Assembly: GCA_002422945.1 (NCBI GenBank)
Contig: DITW01000009.1
Location: 1-7,484 of the forward strand
Source of the DNA: Sphingomonadales bacterium UBA6174
Lineage (GTDB): Bacteria; Pseudomonadota; Alphaproteobacteria; Sphingomonadales; Sphingomonadaceae
Length of the DNA: 7,484 nucleotides
Reading direction: 5' to 3'
Part shown: positions 5,739-7,484 of the stretch, piece by piece
How positions within the stretch are numbered: the stretch's first letter is position 1
Layout: the number at the start of each line of letters is the position of its first letter
Program-made: the position numbers and the translations under genes
Notes under the pieces: generated by a model
Seen by the model: only the letters and a program-made list of their open reading frames with translations
Told to the model about the DNA's origin: nothing
Database searches by the model: none

Positions 5739-6353
5739 ATGCGCTTTTCGCACGCCCTTCTAAGTCTGGCCGCGCTCACCAGCCTGTCCGCCTGCATCGG
5801 TCTGGGCGGCAAGAGCAAAGCGCCGCAATATCTCTTCAACCTCACCGCCAGCCAGCATCGTCCGGCGGATGCGGGCCAGTCGGTCGCGGCGGGCAAGCTC
5901 CTTTCGGTGACCCTGCCCACCCAGCCGCGCCTACTCGCCACCAGCCGCATCCCGGTTATCAATGCCCCGAATGGCGTCGCCTATCTGGCGGATGCGGCAT
6001 GGGTCGATACGCCCGCGCCGTTGTTCCAACGCCTGCTCGCTGAGACCATCACCGCGCAACATAGCACCGGCGACCATATCATCGTCGCCCTGCCCGCGCG
6101 GCAGGCAGGCAGCACCGACGGCCCGCGCTTGGGCGGCGAACTCACGATGTTCGGCCTCGACCACGCCAGCAACGAAGCCGTGGTCATCTACGACGCCACG
6201 CTGACCGGCCCAACCGATGTCTCTGTCCGTAGCCGCCGCTTCGAACATCGCACCCCGGCGGATCTGTCCCAACCGCGCCTCGCCACCAAGGCAATTGAGG
6301 CGTCAGCCAACGCCGTCGCCGCCGAAGTCGCAACATGGGTGGCGGAAAACTAA
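5739..6353 (+). CDS. ABC-type transport auxiliary lipoprotein (PqiC-like / DUF330 family)
   Basis: This 204-residue predicted lipoprotein begins MRFSHALLSLAALTSLSAC. It has a short basic n-region, a hydrophobic core and the lipobox LSAC, with the acylated cysteine at residue 19. The residue after Cys is Ile rather than Asp, so outer-membrane sorting is expected. The body (YLFNLTA near the mature N-terminus, then a mixed alpha/beta domain) fits the ABC_trans_aux family, whose members, such as PqiC, sit next to MCE transport genes and contact the MCE tube at the outer membrane. The start at 5739 is preferred over 5715 because of AGAGGA at 5724-5729 and because it gives a normal-length signal peptide. 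The family assignment comes from context, length and lipobox more than from strong motifs. It is the last gene of the operon. Confidence 0.82.
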   Translation: MRFSHALLSLAALTSLSACIGLGGKSKAPQYLFNLTASQHRPADAGQSVAAGKLLSVTLPTQPRLLATSRIPVINAPNGVAYLADAAWVDTPAPLFQRLLAETITAQHSTGDHIIVALPARQAGSTDGPRLGGELTMFGLDHASNEAVVIYDATLTGPTDVSVRSRRFEHRTPADLSQPRLATKAIEASANAVAAEVATWVAEN

Positions 6354-6385
6354 ATTATAGAGCTGACATCCGCACCACCCTCCCC

Positions 6386-6474
6386 TTCGTCATCCCACCC
6401 CCTTCGTTATCCCGCCCCCTTCGTTATCCCGCCCACATCTCATCATTCCCGCCCACCCCCTTCGTCATTCCCGC
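6386..6474 (+). repeat. Array of five REP-head fragments
   Basis: Units beginning TTCGTCATCCC or TTCGTTATCCC start at 6386, 6403 and 6420 (17 bases apart). A more diverged unit starts at 6439 (CTCATCATTCCC) and a last one at 6461 (TTCGTCATTCCCGCG). The final unit continues into the left arm of the full REP pair. The array therefore looks like repeated or degenerate 5' heads of the same element, separated by C-rich linkers. Confidence 0.65.
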
Positions 6475-6566
6475 GAAGGCGGGAATCCAGACAAGATGAT
6501 CCAACAAGGTCACACGCCCATCGCTCCGACAGTCCTTCTGGATTCCCGCCTTCGCGGGAATGACGA
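6462..6566. repeat. Perfect 30-bp inverted REP-like pair (BIME-like)
   Basis: The left arm 6462-6491 and right arm 6537-6566 are exact reverse complements over 30 bases, separated by 45 bases. Each arm holds its own hairpin, TTCCCGC-GAAG-GCGGGAA in the left arm, flanked by TCGTCA and TCCAGA. The core ATTCCCGC...GCGGGAAT is a widespread proteobacterial intergenic repeat type, also known from Neisseria dRS3/NEMIS elements. It lies after the lipid-transport operon and before thiC, where it could stop or stabilise the upstream transcript. Confidence 0.85.
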
Positions 6567-6642
6567 GGATGAAGGAACGAGGCTTAATCCCGGCACATTT
6601 CTCAATTAGCCCTTGGCGCTTTCTCTCGACCTCCGCTATGAA

Positions 6643-6790
6643 GGCCGCTCCCCGGGGAGTCTGCCCTAGAAATAGGGCCATCATTCCATGCGACATTGCA
6701 TCTGGAATATTGGCGACTGAGAGGTATGGGTAGCGCCATACGACCCGCTGAACCTGATCCCGTTGATGCGGGCGGAGGGAGGGAGCGGCC
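6643..6790 (+). ncRNA. TPP riboswitch (THI element) controlling thiC
   Basis: The aptamer senses thiamine pyrophosphate and in known cases turns thiC expression down. Core motifs are CTGAGA (6717-6722), which recognises the pyrimidine ring, ACCCGCTGAACCTGATC (6743-6759), and ATGCGGGCGGAGGGA (6766-6780), which binds the pyrophosphate side. P1 is a perfect 10-bp stem, GGCCGCTCCC (6643-6652) with GGGAGCGGCC (6781-6790). P3 starts with GTC/GAC (6659-6661 with 6715-6717) where the usual sequence has GCC/GGC. P3 carries an enlarged insert with two hairpins, GCCCTA-GAAA-TAGGGC (6663-6678) and ATTCCA...TGGAAT (6683-6708). A further small stem GTATGG...CCATAC lies at 6724-6741. No terminator hairpin follows, so control of translation is more likely than attenuation. 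Confidence 0.95.
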
Positions 6791-6806
6791 AATACCACCG
6801 CACTCT

Positions 6807-6833
6807 CGCTTCCGACATTGATTTGAAGGAGCG
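6807..6833 (+). promoter_or_regulatory. Candidate Shine-Dalgarno-sequestering hairpin of the TPP riboswitch
   Basis: CGC (6807-6809) and TCC (6811-6813) can pair with GGAGCG (6828-6833) with T6810 bulged, closing a 14-base loop and covering the thiC Shine-Dalgarno AAGGAG (6826-6831). The same segment could instead pair with the identical GGAGCG at 6782-6787 in the 3' strand of P1. The structure is hand-drawn and its stability has not been calculated. Confidence 0.45.
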
Positions 6834-6838
6834 ACCAC

Positions 6839-7484
6839 ATGGCAGACATATCCGCCAAGGCAGAAATCGGCGTCACCACCGGCCCCATTCGCGGCAGCCG
6901 CAAGATCCACGTCCCCGCCACCGGCAATCCCGACATCAAAGTCGCGATGCGTGAAATCAGCCTTGAAGCATCCTCGGGCGAACCGCCAATCCGCGTCTAT
7001 GACACGTCGGGCCCCTATACCGACAGCAATGTCCAGATCGACATTTCGGCGGGTCTTTCCCCGTTACGGCGCGACTGGATCATGGCACGCGGCGATGTCG
7101 AGGCCTATGACGGACGCGCGCAAAAGCCGGAAGACAATGGCCAGCTCGGCCCGGATCGCTCAGGCGGGGTCAAGCCCTTCCCCCATGTCGTCCGTCACCC
7201 GTTGCGAGCTAAGCCCGGCGCGAACGTCAGCCAGATGCATTATGCGCGCAAGGGCATCATCACCCCGGAAATGATCTATGTCGCCGAACGTGAAAACCTC
7301 GGCCGCGCACGGTTGGCCGAATATATTCGCGATGGCGAAAGCTTCGGCGCATCGATCCCCGATTATGTCACCCCGGAATTCGTGCGCGATGAAATCGCCC
7401 GTGGCCGCGCGATCATCCCGAACAACATCAACCACCCGGAATCGGAACCGATGGCAATTGGCCGCAATTTCCTGGTGAAGATCA
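6839..7484 (+). CDS. thiC: Phosphomethylpyrimidine synthase ThiC, 5' part
   Basis: ThiC is the radical-SAM enzyme that converts aminoimidazole ribotide to hydroxymethylpyrimidine phosphate in thiamine biosynthesis. The frame from ATG 6839 is open to the window edge and gives 215 residues of a protein normally about 600-630 long. Family landmarks are GPIRGSRKIHVP (15-26), VYDTSGPYTD (53-62), GLSPLRRDWIMARGD (72-86), QMHYARKGIITPEMIYVAER (132-151) and FVRDEIARGRAIIPNNINHP (181-200). The C-terminal cysteine cluster for the iron-sulphur centre lies beyond the window. AAGGAG (6826-6831) is 7 bases before the start. The TPP riboswitch directly upstream confirms the assignment and its feedback by the pathway product. 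Confidence 0.97.
   Translation, partial: MADISAKAEIGVTTGPIRGSRKIHVPATGNPDIKVAMREISLEASSGEPPIRVYDTSGPYTDSNVQIDISAGLSPLRRDWIMARGDVEAYDGRAQKPEDNGQLGPDRSGGVKPFPHVVRHPLRAKPGANVSQMHYARKGIITPEMIYVAERENLGRARLAEYIRDGESFGASIPDYVTPEFVRDEIARGRAIIPNNINHPESEPMAIGRNFLVKI

Larger units (their letters stand above)
6354..6642. other. Non-coding region between the lipid-transport operon and the thiC riboswitch
   Basis: This region of 289 bases (485 bases up to thiC when the riboswitch is included) holds an array of REP-like heads (6386-6474), a perfect 30-bp inverted repeat (6462-6566) and about 75 bases (6567-6642) before the aptamer that must contain the thiC promoter. No classical hairpin-plus-T-run terminator follows the lipoprotein stop; the repeat hairpins may do that job. 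The minus-strand frames crossing it have no recognisable protein content. Confidence 0.75.

Noticed and set aside
6354..6385. Intrinsic terminator directly after the lipoprotein gene
   Set aside because: No stem followed by a T-run is visible; the sequence is A/T-rich for only a few bases and then C-rich.
6386..6474. Possible CRISPR array
   Set aside because: The repeated units are about 17-22 bases apart with only C-rich linkers, there are no unique spacers, and the last unit merges into a REP hairpin.
6613..6642. TTGGCG-18-TATGAA as the thiC promoter
   Set aside because: It would start transcription near 6649, inside the 5' strand of the perfect P1 stem (6643-6652), and would remove much of it. 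The real start is probably further upstream, but I could not pick a convincing one in 6567-6636.
6424..6939. Minus-strand open frame of 171 codons across the repeat, the riboswitch and the thiC start
   Set aside because: It crosses structured non-coding elements and the coding start of thiC. The encoded peptide includes translated REP sequence (VIPAKAGIQ and IPAFAGMT), a classic false gene call.

Overview
The window looks like chromosomal DNA from an alphaproteobacterium, most likely a sphingomonad (Sphingomonadales). This is inferred from the high-GC codon use, the gene pairings and the protein sequences; no search was run. Most of it is housekeeping sequence. The less ordinary content lies in the two non-coding stretches (67-403 and 6354-6838) and in translation signals inside genes.

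Layout: positions 1-66 hold the last 21 codons and stop of an rRNA 2'-O-methyltransferase gene (rlmB-like, + strand). Positions 67-403 lie between convergent genes and contain a nested inverted-repeat structure, two ~98-base arms flanking a REP-like hairpin pair. On the minus strand, lysC (aspartate kinase, 2658-1399) is followed by a nitronate monooxygenase/FabK-like flavoprotein gene (1402-404) that overlaps its stop codon. A well-placed Shine-Dalgarno and ATG inside lysC suggest a separately translated regulatory (beta) subunit. Positions 2659-2861 separate lysC from a divergent operon.

Positions 2862-6353 (+) form a compact four-gene operon for an MCE-type lipid ABC transporter of the outer-membrane lipid-asymmetry (Mla) kind: an STAS-MlaE fusion permease, the MlaF-like ATPase, a single-MCE-domain MlaD-like protein with a long helical tail, and a PqiC-like auxiliary lipoprotein. 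The genes overlap at their stop/start codons or at possible starts. The ATPase and permease would sit in the inner membrane, the MCE protein would span the periplasm, and the lipoprotein would probably sit at the outer membrane. No mlaC or mlaA is present in the window.

Positions 6354-6642 carry a short array of REP-like heads leading into a perfect 30-bp inverted repeat. Positions 6643-6790 are a TPP riboswitch controlling thiC, which starts at 6839 and runs off the end. The sequence after the aptamer suggests a translational switch: the 3' strand of P1 and the thiC Shine-Dalgarno carry the same hexamer and can compete for one complementary segment. I see no clearly new protein system. The best leads are the covarying inverted-repeat structure at 80-390, the riboswitch expression platform and the internal lysC start.
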